This document shows positions 7,368-16,534 of a stretch of DNA of 64,000 bases, piece after piece. The DNA comes from Carnobacterium mobile DSM 4848 (GTDB lineage Bacteria > Bacillota > Bacilli > Lactobacillales > Carnobacteriaceae). Location of the stretch: the NCBI RefSeq assembly GCF_000744825.1, contig NZ_JQMR01000001.1:1054001-1118000 (forward strand), in the 5' to 3' direction. A program made the translations under genes and the position numbers. The notes under the pieces were generated by a model. That model was not told the origin of the DNA. It worked only from the letters and a program-made list of their open reading frames with translations, and searched no databases. Position 1 is the stretch's first letter. Each line of letters opens with the position of its first letter.

Positions 7368-9176
7368 ATGAAGTACAGTATGAATTGGGACCTAGATTCT
7401 ATTTTTTCAGGCGGCAGTCATTCCACAGAATTACAAGAAAAAATAACGTTGATTCAAGAGCAATTAACTGAATTCTCTACTGCTGTTAAAGAATGGAACA
7501 GCAAAGAGGATAAGCCTTATTTCCATCAATTTTCTTCTATTTTAGGACTACAAGAAAAACTCACTTTTGGCTTAACACAAGTACATACTTTTGTTGAAGC
7601 TGTTCAGTCAGCTGATGTCAATGATAAACAGACTACTACTTTATTTGGACAAATATTCTCCTTGAGCAGTAGTTTCAATACGATCCAAACTATCCTCACA
7701 AAAAAACTTGTTGCTATGCCGGAAGAGGAATGGAAAAAGTTACTTGCTTTGCCCGAATTCCGTCCGGTTGAATTTGTCTTACAAGAGACAAGAACACAAG
7801 GAAAAGAATTATTAAGTGAATCCGAAGAGTCTTTAATTAACGCTCTTTCGATTGATGGCTTCCAAGGTTGGAGTGACCACTACGATACTTTAGTCGCTAC
7901 TATTGAAATTCCATTTGAAGAACAAGATGGAACCATTATCGATCTTTCCGCTGGACAAGCCTATAATAAAATGAATACAGATCCTGACAGCGAAGTCAGA
8001 AAACAAATTTTTGATAAATGGGAAACCGCTTGGTCCGAAAAAGCTCCTTTATTTGGCGATACACTAAATCATTTAGCCGGTTTTCGACTAGCCGATTATA
8101 AAGCACATGGTGTCTCTGACTTTTTAAAACGCCCTTTAGAATACAACCGAATGAAAAAAGAGACTTTAGATACAATGTGGAAAGCTGTCAGTGACCATAA
8201 ACAACCATTTATTGACTACTTAAACCGTAAAGCTCAATTAATGGGCAAAGAACGATTAGACTGGCAAGATATTGAAGCACCTGTTTTAGTTGGGGATGCT
8301 AAGCCGCAAGTTTATCCTTATGATAAAGGAGCCGCATTTATCATTGAAAACTTCAAAAAAGTCAGTCCTAAAATGGCAAATTTTGCTCAGTCTGCTTTTG
8401 AAAAAAACTGGATTGAAGCAGAAAATCGTAATGGCAAACGCCCAGGAGGGTATTGTGCAGAATTGCCGGAAAGCAACGAATCTCGTATTTTTATGACTTA
8501 TGCTGATTCACCCGGAGAAGTTTCTACTTTGGCTCATGAATTAGGTCATGCTTTCCATAGTCATGTAATGAACGATCTTCCAGCTTTAAATCAGCAATAT
8601 GCTATGAATGTTGCTGAAACTGCAAGCACCTTTGCAGAACTGATTGTTGCAGACGCCACCGTAAAAGACGCCAAGTCAAAAGAAGAAAAAATCGGTCTGC
8701 TTGATACAAAAATCCAAAATGCTTTGGCTATGTTCTTAAATATCCATGCCCGCTTTATTTTTGAATCAACATTCTATGAAGAACGTCAGATGGGAGTAGT
8801 AACAGATGAACGGTTGTCTGAATTGATGGAAACAGCTCAAAAAGAAGCTTACCAAAACTCTTTAAATTCTTATCACCCGCATTTTTGGGCTAGTAAGCTT
8901 CATTTCTTTATTGCAGATGTTCCTTTTTACAATTTCCCTTATACATTTGGCTATCTTTTCAGTTTAGGAATTTATGCTCAATCTCTAGAAAACAGTAATG
9001 GCTTTGAAGATCGGTACATTGCCTTATTACGGGATACAGCTTCAATGACTACAGAAGATTTAGCTAAGAAGCATTTGAATGCTGATTTAACGAAACCTGA
9101 TTTTTGGACAGCTGGTATCGAAATCATGGAAAATGATATCAAAACTTTCCTAGAATTAACTGAAGAATACCTTTAA
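7368..9176 (+). CDS. pepF: Oligoendopeptidase F (M3 family metallopeptidase)
   Basis: This 602-residue cytoplasmic zinc peptidase cleaves medium-size oligopeptides, part of the peptide-use pathway of lactic acid bacteria. The zinc site HELGHAFHSH lies near residue 388, followed by the third-ligand helix (NVAETASTFAE) near 415. The N-terminal region is helical, as in the PepF/M3B group. ATG 7368 follows AGAAGGGAAG, and a TATAAT at 7329-7334 gives a likely promoter with a poor -35. It is monocistronic, ending in a strong terminator. Confidence 0.93.
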   Translation: MKYSMNWDLDSIFSGGSHSTELQEKITLIQEQLTEFSTAVKEWNSKEDKPYFHQFSSILGLQEKLTFGLTQVHTFVEAVQSADVNDKQTTTLFGQIFSLSSSFNTIQTILTKKLVAMPEEEWKKLLALPEFRPVEFVLQETRTQGKELLSESEESLINALSIDGFQGWSDHYDTLVATIEIPFEEQDGTIIDLSAGQAYNKMNTDPDSEVRKQIFDKWETAWSEKAPLFGDTLNHLAGFRLADYKAHGVSDFLKRPLEYNRMKKETLDTMWKAVSDHKQPFIDYLNRKAQLMGKERLDWQDIEAPVLVGDAKPQVYPYDKGAAFIIENFKKVSPKMANFAQSAFEKNWIEAENRNGKRPGGYCAELPESNESRIFMTYADSPGEVSTLAHELGHAFHSHVMNDLPALNQQYAMNVAETASTFAELIVADATVKDAKSKEEKIGLLDTKIQNALAMFLNIHARFIFESTFYEERQMGVVTDERLSELMETAQKEAYQNSLNSYHPHFWASKLHFFIADVPFYNFPYTFGYLFSLGIYAQSLENSNGFEDRYIALLRDTASMTTEDLAKKHLNADLTKPDFWTAGIEIMENDIKTFLELTEEYL

Positions 9177-9182
9177 AAGATA

Positions 9183-9231
9183 ATAGACCGGCAATCATGA
9201 AAGATAAGATTGCCGGTCTATCATTTTTTTT
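9183..9231 (+). terminator. Intrinsic terminator of pepF
   Basis: A perfect 14-bp stem, ATAGACCGGCAATC with GATTGCCGGTCTAT, has an 11-base loop and is followed by an eight-T run. Confidence 0.93.
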
Positions 9232-9334
9232 ATCATCATTCGACTTGATGCTGACAGCTTTTGACCAACATTGAAATGAGACATATTCGTCTGCCTTAAC
9301 TTTCAAATAAACTCACAATAATCTATTGTTGTTC

Positions 9335-11617
9335 TCATTTATGTTCTGCTGGCTTCAAGTTTCGCATAACTTTTATAACAATCACAAGAAGTAAAATAAC
9401 ACCTGCAGTAAAAATTAAGTCTGGAAGCATACGTGCCCATAGCAATTCATAAACAGGAGAAGTCTTATAGAAAGAAGTTTGACGAGCATGCCAATACCCA
9501 TTGTCTAATGCGTCTTTTAACTGTAAGTAGCCCACAGGCAATAATGTAATAGAAACCATACCTGCAAGTCCGATATTTAACAACCAACTAGACCAGGTAA
9601 TCATTTTCTCCATTTTTTTATCCCAAATTTCTTTTTTAGAAATATTGCGTAAAGCGTAAAGCATAATGGCGATAGAAAACATACCATAAACACCGGCCAT
9701 AGAAGCGTGCGCATGTGCAGATGTCCATTGTGTCCCATGTTCAAAGTAGTTAATGGCCGGAGCATTGATTAAAAATCCTAATGCTCCTGCACCAATTGCA
9801 TTCCAAATGCCTGTTGCTGCCAGAAAATTAAATGTTCCTTTATAAGGAAATTCTTTTCCACTATCACGCATAATTTTATAATGTGTGTAGGCATCCCAAA
9901 TGAGTAAGCAAAGAGGAACAACTTCCAAAGCTGAAAAACAGGCACCTAGCGCTAGCCAAATGGAATGATCGCCTTCCCAAAAATAATGATGTCCCATACC
10001 GACTACGCCCGCGCCTAACAATAAAATCAATTGGAAATAAAGCATCCGAACAGTTGAACGAACAGTCGTTAACTTCATATTTACCATCAGATAGCCAATT
10101 AAAATAACCGCAAAGGATTCAAAAATTCCTTCTACCCATAAATGGACGATCCACCAGCGCCAATAATCTGCGAAGGTAATGTGAGAATCAGGAATAATAA
10201 ACAAAGATGCTAAATAGAATGCGGGTATAGCTATTGACCCGAATAATAATAATGTAATCAAAACTGTTTTATCATCTTTTTTGTGTGTCTTTATACGCGG
10301 TATAAATCCGCGAAGCAAAATAATAACCCAAAGCACCATGCCACCAATAAATAGAATTTGCCAAAACTTACCTAATTCAAGATATTCCCAGCCAAAATGA
10401 CCTACTATCCACCAATTGTCGTTAATAACGTTTAAAATCGAACCCCATTCCCCTAACATACTGCCGCCGATAACAAAAATAAGAGCCCAGAAAAGAAGAT
10501 CGACTAGTTTACCTTGATGTTTAGGTTCTTTTCCAAATACACGCGGGACAATATAAACCCCGGTTGCTAACCAAGCTGTGGCAATCCAAAAGATAGCAAG
10601 CTGCAAGTGCCATGTTTTGGCAATATTAAATGGAAAGAGTCTTTCGATCGGCAAACCGAAGAAACCATTTTCAATATAGTAATGCGACATCAACTCTCCC
10701 AACATAATCTGAAGAAGCAGCATTAACACAACAATTAAGAAAAATTTTCCTGTCTTACGTTGGCTTGAAGTAATGGGCATATCAGCATTTACATCTGGTA
10801 TATTATCGCCAGCATAAGCTTGATCCATTTCAAAATGATAACGGCGTTGTACATACAGAATTGCTGCAACTCCAACAACTAAAACAGCAACACTAATCGC
10901 TGTCCAAACCATAGCTTCAGACGTCATAACATTTCCTGCATCTATATCATATGGCCAGTTATTGGTATAGCTGAATATCATGCCAGGACGATTCGTGGAA
11001 GACACCCAAGCACTCCAGAAAAAGAAATTCGTTAAATGGTCAATTTTATTTCCTTCTGTCATATAATCGGAAGTTTTTACTTGATCGATCATATTTTCAG
11101 GCAGTCCCGCTTCTGTTGGGTTATTAATAAACTTCTCACGATAGTATTCTCTTAAATAATTCACACCAAATACTTGCGCATCCGTCAAAATTAAGGTATC
11201 AGTTTTTTTGGTATATCGGTTCTCGCGGATCTCCTGTTTGACTTTCTCTTTAATCCCACCTAGTTCCGTATCTGATAGCTGGTTATACTTCTTAGAATAC
11301 AACTCATCACCATAATAATGATACATCCCTTCTAAATAAATATGTAAACTTTGTGCTGTATAATCAGGTCCTAAGTACGATCCATTTCCAAGAATCGAAC
11401 CATAATCAGCTAACCCATACTTTTCATAAACTGCTTGTCCACTTATTAGTTCATCTTTTGTCATTACAACAGTACCATCTTCTGATACCATTTTTGCAGG
11501 ACGAGGCGCTTCATTCTTAAAAATCAAAATCCCTCCTGCTATTAAAATTGAAAACACCACTGCAAGCACAACTAACAATATTTTGGTTAAACGTCTAAAA
11601 GGATGTTCTTCCAACAC
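9335..11617 (-). CDS. norZ: Quinol-dependent nitric oxide reductase (qNOR)
   Basis: This 760-residue single-subunit nitric oxide reductase reduces NO to N2O with electrons from membrane quinol. The N-terminal membrane anchor is followed by a large extracytoplasmic domain (about 35-230, with the GNGSYLGPDYTA stretch). Some twelve more membrane segments form the NorB core, with conserved histidines such as GHFGWEYLE, the metal-site HLWVEG and HHYFWEG. The fused N-terminal domain distinguishes qNOR from cytochrome-c-linked NorB. The GTG start at 11617 follows GAGGAGG. It has no nor partners nearby and is probably a NO-detoxification enzyme controlled by the FNR-type site upstream. Confidence 0.93.
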   Translation of the reverse strand: MLEEHPFRRLTKILLVVLAVVFSILIAGGILIFKNEAPRPAKMVSEDGTVVMTKDELISGQAVYEKYGLADYGSILGNGSYLGPDYTAQSLHIYLEGMYHYYGDELYSKKYNQLSDTELGGIKEKVKQEIRENRYTKKTDTLILTDAQVFGVNYLREYYREKFINNPTEAGLPENMIDQVKTSDYMTEGNKIDHLTNFFFWSAWVSSTNRPGMIFSYTNNWPYDIDAGNVMTSEAMVWTAISVAVLVVGVAAILYVQRRYHFEMDQAYAGDNIPDVNADMPITSSQRKTGKFFLIVVLMLLLQIMLGELMSHYYIENGFFGLPIERLFPFNIAKTWHLQLAIFWIATAWLATGVYIVPRVFGKEPKHQGKLVDLLFWALIFVIGGSMLGEWGSILNVINDNWWIVGHFGWEYLELGKFWQILFIGGMVLWVIILLRGFIPRIKTHKKDDKTVLITLLLFGSIAIPAFYLASLFIIPDSHITFADYWRWWIVHLWVEGIFESFAVILIGYLMVNMKLTTVRSTVRMLYFQLILLLGAGVVGMGHHYFWEGDHSIWLALGACFSALEVVPLCLLIWDAYTHYKIMRDSGKEFPYKGTFNFLAATGIWNAIGAGALGFLINAPAINYFEHGTQWTSAHAHASMAGVYGMFSIAIMLYALRNISKKEIWDKKMEKMITWSSWLLNIGLAGMVSITLLPVGYLQLKDALDNGYWHARQTSFYKTSPVYELLWARMLPDLIFTAGVILLLVIVIKVMRNLKPAEHK

Positions 11618-11757
11618 TATCTTTTCCTCCTCTGATTAATTTGACTTTTCCATCTGCTTTGGTCTAGCTTTTAAACTATCTCATTTTATAAATCAATCAT
11701 TTACTAGTTTCTTATTTTTAAGTCGATTCATTTAAAGGCACAATCAAAACCTTATAC

Positions 11758-11800
11758 ATCATAGTCTTAATTTTTTTGAAATAAATTGATCTAAATCAAT
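11758..11800 (-). promoter_or_regulatory. FNR/CRP-type activator site and -10 box upstream of qNOR
   Basis: A perfect palindrome, ATTGATCTAAATCAAT (11785-11800), matches the FNR consensus TTGATnnnnATCAA. On the minus strand a TATGAT -10 box lies at 11758-11763. This places the palindrome centre at about -41.5 from a start near 11751, the class II activator position. The geometry supports oxygen- or NO-dependent activation of the reductase. About 130 nt of untranslated leader would result. Confidence 0.75.
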
Positions 11801-11967
11801 GTTTTTACTTATAAGAAATAATATTTTTACTCACATAAATTGATACGTCTCGCTAAACAAAGAAAATGCATATTCTACTCTTATACCGAGAAACATTGTT
11901 ATACATTAAAAGTACAAGTCTTCTATAAAAAAATCATATTTATTAAAATAGAGGAAAAACAGAATCT

Positions 11968-12272
11968 CTAGCAAAACCATGAAGAACACTCAATATACAG
12001 ATCCTCAAAGCTGATTAAAACCGGTTTTCTTAAGGGTCTGTGATTTTTGGTGTTGGTAAGCAAAATGACTCTATTCCACAATCTTGAAATGTTTGGAGGA
12101 ATAGTGGATACTTGCGGCCATGTAAAGGATTCAAAAAAAGGAAGTACTGTAGGCATGCGCCCAAGTGTATCCTGTCTGTAAGACTGCTGAAGTAGCAATA
12201 GCCATGACAAGGCTTGAAAGACTGGAGACAGTAAAGCTCCAGTCGTTTCCATGGCTTCTTGCAAGCAGACAC
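11968..12272 (-). pseudogene. Possible IS110-like transposase remnant
   Basis: Two overlapping minus-strand frames each carry fragments reminiscent of the RuvC-like N-terminal domain of IS110-family transposases. One frame gives EAMETTGALLSPVFQAL and the other HGYCYF. Neither frame has a ribosome site and both break off early. The pieces would join only after a frameshift. I read it as a decayed transposase, but the evidence is a few motif-like words, so the family is uncertain. Confidence 0.3.
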
Positions 12273-12355
12273 GTAAATTTCGGAGGAAATTTCACTATCT
12301 AAGAGTTACCAATACGATTGATAAAGAGCCTTTCTTAACTACTTAGCTTTTTTAA

Positions 12356-12384
12356 GCAAAAAAAAGGAAGCCCGGAGGCTCCCC
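12356..12384 (-). terminator. Terminator of the NlpC/P60 hydrolase gene
   Basis: The minus strand shows a GGAGCC / GGCTTCC stem-loop followed by eight T's, about 60 bases after the gene's stop. Confidence 0.75.
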
Positions 12385-12445
12385 AAAAATTTATTATTAT
12401 TGTTTCATTTTGAAATCGTCAATTTTTAATTAACAAAGATTTTCT

Positions 12446-13921
12446 TTAGTAACGTCCAAATCCAACAACTTTATTAGCCCACCATCCAGAAGTATAAGAA
12501 GTATACGCTACCCCTGTACTGCTTTGTGATCCGATGAATCCACCGCCACCAGTAACGATGCCCACATGGTCAACAGTTGAACCGCCTAATGAGAAGAACA
12601 CTAAGTCTCCTGGTTGAGGATTAGAAACATGAGTTGATGCACTATATTGTGCAGATGCTACACGTGGAATTGAAACTCCAACATTGTTAAAGACGTATTG
12701 CGTAAATCCAGAACAGTCAAATCCACCTGATAGCGATGTTCCGCCCCATAAATAAGGTTTGCCTGCAGCTAAAGCAGCATTGATCGCTGGTTGCATCGCT
12801 GATAACGATGTTCCGCCAGATGACGGAGCTGGAGCTGGCGTCGGAGCTGGTTTTTTAGCCGGTGTTGAGTCTGCAGCTGGTTTGCTGGTTGCTGGCTTAG
12901 TTGAACTACTTGTGCTTGAACTGTGTGAACTTGACGTATTGTTATTTGCTGTTTGATTTGATTCACTTGATTCGCTGCTTGATTGACTTGCTTGGCTAGT
13001 TGATGCAGCTGGTGTTGCTGCTTCTGCTGCCGCTGTTTCTGTGTTATTTTGTTCTGAAGAGCTGGTTGCGGATACTGATTCACTTGCTGCTTCATTTTCT
13101 ACCTTTTCAGCAGCTTCAGCTTCTTCTGCTTTTTTCTGTTCAAATGCTACTTGCACAGCTTTTTCTGCTGCTTCTTGAGCTGAAGTATATTCAGCTACTG
13201 CACTTTCTGCTGCTGCTTTTTGTGCTAAAAATGCATCTTTATCTTCTTGAGCTGTAGCCATTTCAGAAGCTAATTGAGAAACAATTACTTCTTTTTCTAA
13301 TAACTGTTGTTCAAGTGAAGTTTGTGCATCTTCCAATTGTGCAGCTAAAGCGTTTTGTTGTACAATCGTTTGTTCAGTTTTTGTTTTCTTTTCAACAACT
13401 AATTTTTGGTCTGCTACTTGTTCTTCAACAAGTGTTTTATTGGCATTAACCATTTGACTGACTACATCTACGCGTCCCAGTACATCTACTAACGACTCTG
13501 CTTCGATAATAAATTCTATGTAGTTCTGTGTGTCACCATTTGTTTGAACTGTCCGAGCTTGTTGATCCAATTGTTCATTACGTTGCTCAATCTTTTCTTC
13601 TAACGTTGTGATTTCAGATTGCAATGAATCCATTTCTTTTTGAGATTTTTGAATATCTGCAACTAGTTTTTGAGATTTTTCTTTGTTCACACGGATAGTG
13701 TTATTGATGTTTTCCAATTGCCCTTGTGTATTGTCTTTTTCTGATGCTAACCCTTTTATTTTTTGATCAGTTTCATCTATATTTTTTTGGTTTTGATTTG
13801 CATTTTGTTTGGCTTCTTCAATTTTATCAGTATACGATTCGGCACTTGCTGTTGTTGGTAAAATAAGAGAACTAAAAGTCATTGTTCCTAAAATAGCAAT
13901 TGAAAGTAATTTTTTATTCAC
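12446..13921 (-). CDS. Secreted NlpC/P60 peptidoglycan hydrolase with PcsB-like coiled coil
   Basis: This 491-residue exported wall hydrolase probably cuts stem peptides during growth or division. A signal peptide ends at ASA (residue 27). A long coiled coil follows (about 28-255, QARTVQ...VDVLGRVDVVSQM), as in PcsB/CwlO proteins, then a Ser/Thr/Ala-rich linker (about 280-365). The C-terminal NlpC/P60 domain has the catalytic Cys in GGFDCSGFTQY near 402 and His in VDHVGIVT near 451. The GTG start at 13921 follows GGAGGAG. The coiled-coil half is clearly related to the M23 protein at 54994-56340, so the two are paralogues with swapped catalytic domains. Confidence 0.93.
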   Translation of the reverse strand: MNKKLLSIAILGTMTFSSLILPTTASAESYTDKIEEAKQNANQNQKNIDETDQKIKGLASEKDNTQGQLENINNTIRVNKEKSQKLVADIQKSQKEMDSLQSEITTLEEKIEQRNEQLDQQARTVQTNGDTQNYIEFIIEAESLVDVLGRVDVVSQMVNANKTLVEEQVADQKLVVEKKTKTEQTIVQQNALAAQLEDAQTSLEQQLLEKEVIVSQLASEMATAQEDKDAFLAQKAAAESAVAEYTSAQEAAEKAVQVAFEQKKAEEAEAAEKVENEAASESVSATSSSEQNNTETAAAEAATPAASTSQASQSSSESSESNQTANNNTSSSHSSSTSSSTKPATSKPAADSTPAKKPAPTPAPAPSSGGTSLSAMQPAINAALAAGKPYLWGGTSLSGGFDCSGFTQYVFNNVGVSIPRVASAQYSASTHVSNPQPGDLVFFSLGGSTVDHVGIVTGGGGFIGSQSSTGVAYTSYTSGWWANKVVGFGRY

Positions 13922-14099
13922 TAATATTTCTCCTCCAAAAATTTATTTTCATTTCTTTAAATAAATTTAATAGTCTGTTCACAAGAACTAGTATAGCATG
14001 AACAGCACGTCAATAAGATTTCTTTTAGGTTACAGTTAAGTGTCAAATAAGAAAATTTATCACTTAATTTATCACTTAATGGAACAATGTCTGCCAAAT

Positions 14100-14645
14100 C
14101 TATTTAAATTGACATGTTGATTCATGGTCATTGACCAATCCTGCCGCTTGCAGAAATGCATAACAAGTTACGGGCCCAACGAAAGAAAAGCCTTTCTTTT
14201 TCATGTCTTTTGCTATTTTTTCTGATAAAGCTGTTTTTATTGGTGTCTTTTCTCCTTCTTCATAAAAGTTAACAATCGTTTGATAACCTACAAAAGACCA
14301 GAGATAAGCATCAAAAGAGCCATATTCTTTTTGAACAGCCAAAAAAGCTGCTGCATTTTTAGGTATAGAGTACATTTTCAACTTATTTCGAACCAAACCG
14401 GGATTCAACAATAATTCTTCAATTTTGGTTTGATCGTAATATTGAATCTTTACAGGATCGAACCCTTCTAAGGCTGCTCGATAATTTTCTCTTTTTGCTA
14501 AAATAGTAGACCAGCTTAAGCCAGCTTGCATGGTTTCAAGAATTAGGAGTTCAAACAACGCTGCATCTTCATGATGCGGTTTTCCCCATTCTTGGTCATG
14601 GTACTGCTTATCCAAATCTGACTTTGCCCAAGCACAGCGCTCCAT
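14100..14645 (-). CDS. tag: DNA-3-methyladenine glycosylase I
   Basis: This 181-residue base-excision enzyme removes 3-methyladenine from DNA. It starts MERCAWAKSDLDKQYHDQEWG, matching the conserved Tag N-terminus with the zinc-ligand Cys. The middle motif LETMQAGLSWSTILAKR and the C-terminal zinc ligands in NDHESTCQF are present. I chose ATG 14645 because AAAGG lies nine bases upstream and E. coli Tag starts at the same point; an ATG three codons earlier overlaps that ribosome site. It is monocistronic. Confidence 0.92.
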   Translation of the reverse strand: MERCAWAKSDLDKQYHDQEWGKPHHEDAALFELLILETMQAGLSWSTILAKRENYRAALEGFDPVKIQYYDQTKIEELLLNPGLVRNKLKMYSIPKNAAAFLAVQKEYGSFDAYLWSFVGYQTIVNFYEEGEKTPIKTALSEKIAKDMKKKGFSFVGPVTCYAFLQAAGLVNDHESTCQFK

Positions 14646-14806
14646 CGTCCCCATCCTTTCAATTTCTACTTTATTATTCGATTATAAATAGCTTGAGAGT
14701 TTATTTTACCGGTATCCGCTTAAAAAGTAAATTAACTGTTTAAGAATAAATCACGTTGTTGGCGAGCCCATGGAGCTCTAAGGCTGTAAATGTGGTTAAA
14801 ATAAAA

Positions 14807-14853
14807 ATCGCCAATAAGAAAGACTGCTGTATCAGCATTTTCTTATTGGCGAT
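14807..14853. repeat. Strong hairpin at the left flank of the IS
   Basis: A perfect 15-bp inverted repeat, ATCGCCAATAAGAAA (14807-14821) with TTTCTTATTGGCGAT (14839-14853), has an inner GCTG/CAGC. It lies 14 bp outside the proposed IS end and serves no neighbouring gene on the plus strand. It may be an old terminator or the edge of another element. Confidence 0.5.
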
Positions 14854-14866
14854 TGATCATTTTTGG

Positions 14867-16288
14867 TATTTTGCGACTAATTAAAAAAATAAGAGAAAAA
14901 GTGCCTCAAACTACTGAAACAGTAATAAAATATGGTTATCAGACTCATATAAGGAGGTCACTTTTCCATGAATAGAATAACACAATTATCATTATTTGAA
15001 AACCATGAATTAGGCGATTTAGAAAAGTTGAATGATGTATTAACGGCATTACCGGGTGAAAATCTGTTAACTGCATTAGAAGAAGAACGTGGAAAGGGCA
15101 GAAATGATTATCCAGTTCATACCATGTGGCGTGCTTTCGTAGCTAGTTTTGTCTTTCAACATCGCTCTGTCGCTTCTTTGATTCGAGAGTTGAAGCGGAA
15201 TAGCCAACTCAGAGAACTATGCGGATTTCACCTCATTTTTCGCGCTCACAAAAAGGCAAGTATAGGGTTCAACTAGCTCCCACAGAAGCTGCTTTTTCTC
15301 GATTTTTAAAAAAGTTACTGCTCCATCAACACCTATTAGATGAGATGTTTACTGAATTGGTCACTACTTTATATGAAACACTGGATGGATTTGGGCAAAC
15401 GTTAGCTTTAGATGGAAAAATCATCCCTTCTTATGCTACAAAACCAAATAAAAAAGTAGAACATGATGGCAGAAGAGATACTGAAGCAGATTTCACACTA
15501 AAACAATATACCACTACGACAGCCAATGGCGAGAAGATAACAAAGAAGAAAACATGGTTTGGTTATCGACTTCATTTAATCGTTGATGCAAATTATGAAT
15601 TGCCTGTAGCCTACGAAGTGACTAAAGCATCTGAAGGCGAACCGACGGTCGCAAAAAGACTGATCAAACATTTTTCTACCTCACAAGCAAAACAGTGTGA
15701 CTATCTTCTAGCTGACAGAGGATATGATGGAGCTCCATTATTAAGTCTCATTGAATCTAAAGAAATAATTCCCATTATTGATATTAAAAACCAGTGGGAT
15801 AAAGATACGCTAACCAAACAATATCGAGATACAGATTTAATTTATACGTATAACGGAGCGGTTTCCTATGTCGATGAAAAAGGAAATGAGATAAAGCTAG
15901 CGTATATGGGACATGATAAGAAAACAGATTGTTTACGTTATGGATTTAAATCTCAATATCAGGATAACCGGCTTTTCAGAATAAAATGTGAAGAAGACTG
16001 ACGTATATTTAACAAAGTCGCTAGGGATAGTTTTAAGTTCAAACGAATCTACAAAAAGCGAACCTCTATTGAGCGAGTAAATGGACGAATCGATCGAGAT
16101 TACCTATTTGAGAATCATACGATACGAGGAAAAAAGAAACTGAATCTTTTTGTGACGATGACTTTTCTCATTATGTTAGCCTTTGCGAAAGATAAGATCA
16201 GTAAAAACCATCTAGCTTATCTAACTGCTTGGGTAGCTTAATTTTTTTAAAATTAGAAGGGATCGTTTATTTGACGTACGCAAAAATA
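14867..16288 (+). mobile_element. Insertion sequence, about 1.4 kb, DDE transposase (IS5/IS1182-like), inactive
   Basis: A broken transposase gene is flanked by short candidate terminal inverted repeats: TATTTTGCG at 14867-14875, and its near-complement CGCAAAAATA at 16279-16288. The exact ends and target duplication cannot be fixed by eye. The N-terminal InsH-like (DUF772) region and the DDE core place it in the IS4/IS5 superfamily. Its two coding lesions show it can no longer move on its own. Confidence 0.65.
14968..16241 (+). pseudogene. DDE transposase, frameshifted and with an internal stop
   Basis: A transposase frame starts at ATG 14968 behind AAGGAGG. The N-terminal part (MWRAFVASFVFQHRSVASLI) is an InsH-type domain. 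After LRELCGF the frame slips. Adding one T to the TTT at 15226-15228 would restore C-G-F-S-P-H-F and lead into the second frame. That frame carries LALDGKIIPSY and LADRGYDG, the first two catalytic Asp regions. A TGA at 15999-16001 then interrupts it. The same frame continues to TAA at 16241, with KKRTSIERVNGRIDRDY holding the catalytic Glu. A programmed frameshift is unlikely given the additional nonsense codon. Confidence 0.85.
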
Positions 16289-16445
16289 AAAGCGGAGTAA
16301 AAAAACAGACACTTTTTTTACACAAACCATGGAATGAACTGACTACTTTCCGCTATTTTACAAATAAGGAAGCCTACGGCTTATTTCGATGCTAGTTATT
16401 TTCACAAAAAATGGTACAACGTAATTTATTCTTTAATTTTACATC

Positions 16446-16475
16446 TTGCTTTCTTGAAATAAGATAGTGTATAAT
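16446..16475 (+). promoter_or_regulatory. Promoter of trhO
   Basis: TTGCTT (16446-16451) and a perfect TATAAT (16470-16475) are separated by 18 bp, about 60 bp before the start codon. Confidence 0.7.
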
Positions 16476-16534
16476 ATAGTGTCAGATAGTTTGTCTATCT
16501 ATCATGTAAAGTAAGATATTTAGGAGGATTTACA

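Larger units (their letters stand above)
11801..12445. other. Long intergenic region with transposase debris
   Basis: This region has no intact gene. It contains AT-rich sequence at 11800-11960, a degraded coding stretch at about 11968-12272 and the terminator of the wall hydrolase near 12356-12384. Nothing else was recognised. Confidence 0.6.

Noticed and set aside
12769-13257. Gln-rich and Leu-rich alternative frames within the P60 gene
   Set aside because: They are shadows of the Ser/Thr/Ala linker and coiled-coil coding sequence.
14968-16001. Programmed frameshift producing an OrfAB transposase
   Set aside because: There is no slippery heptamer at the junction, one added T restores a continuous frame, and a separate nonsense codon follows later.
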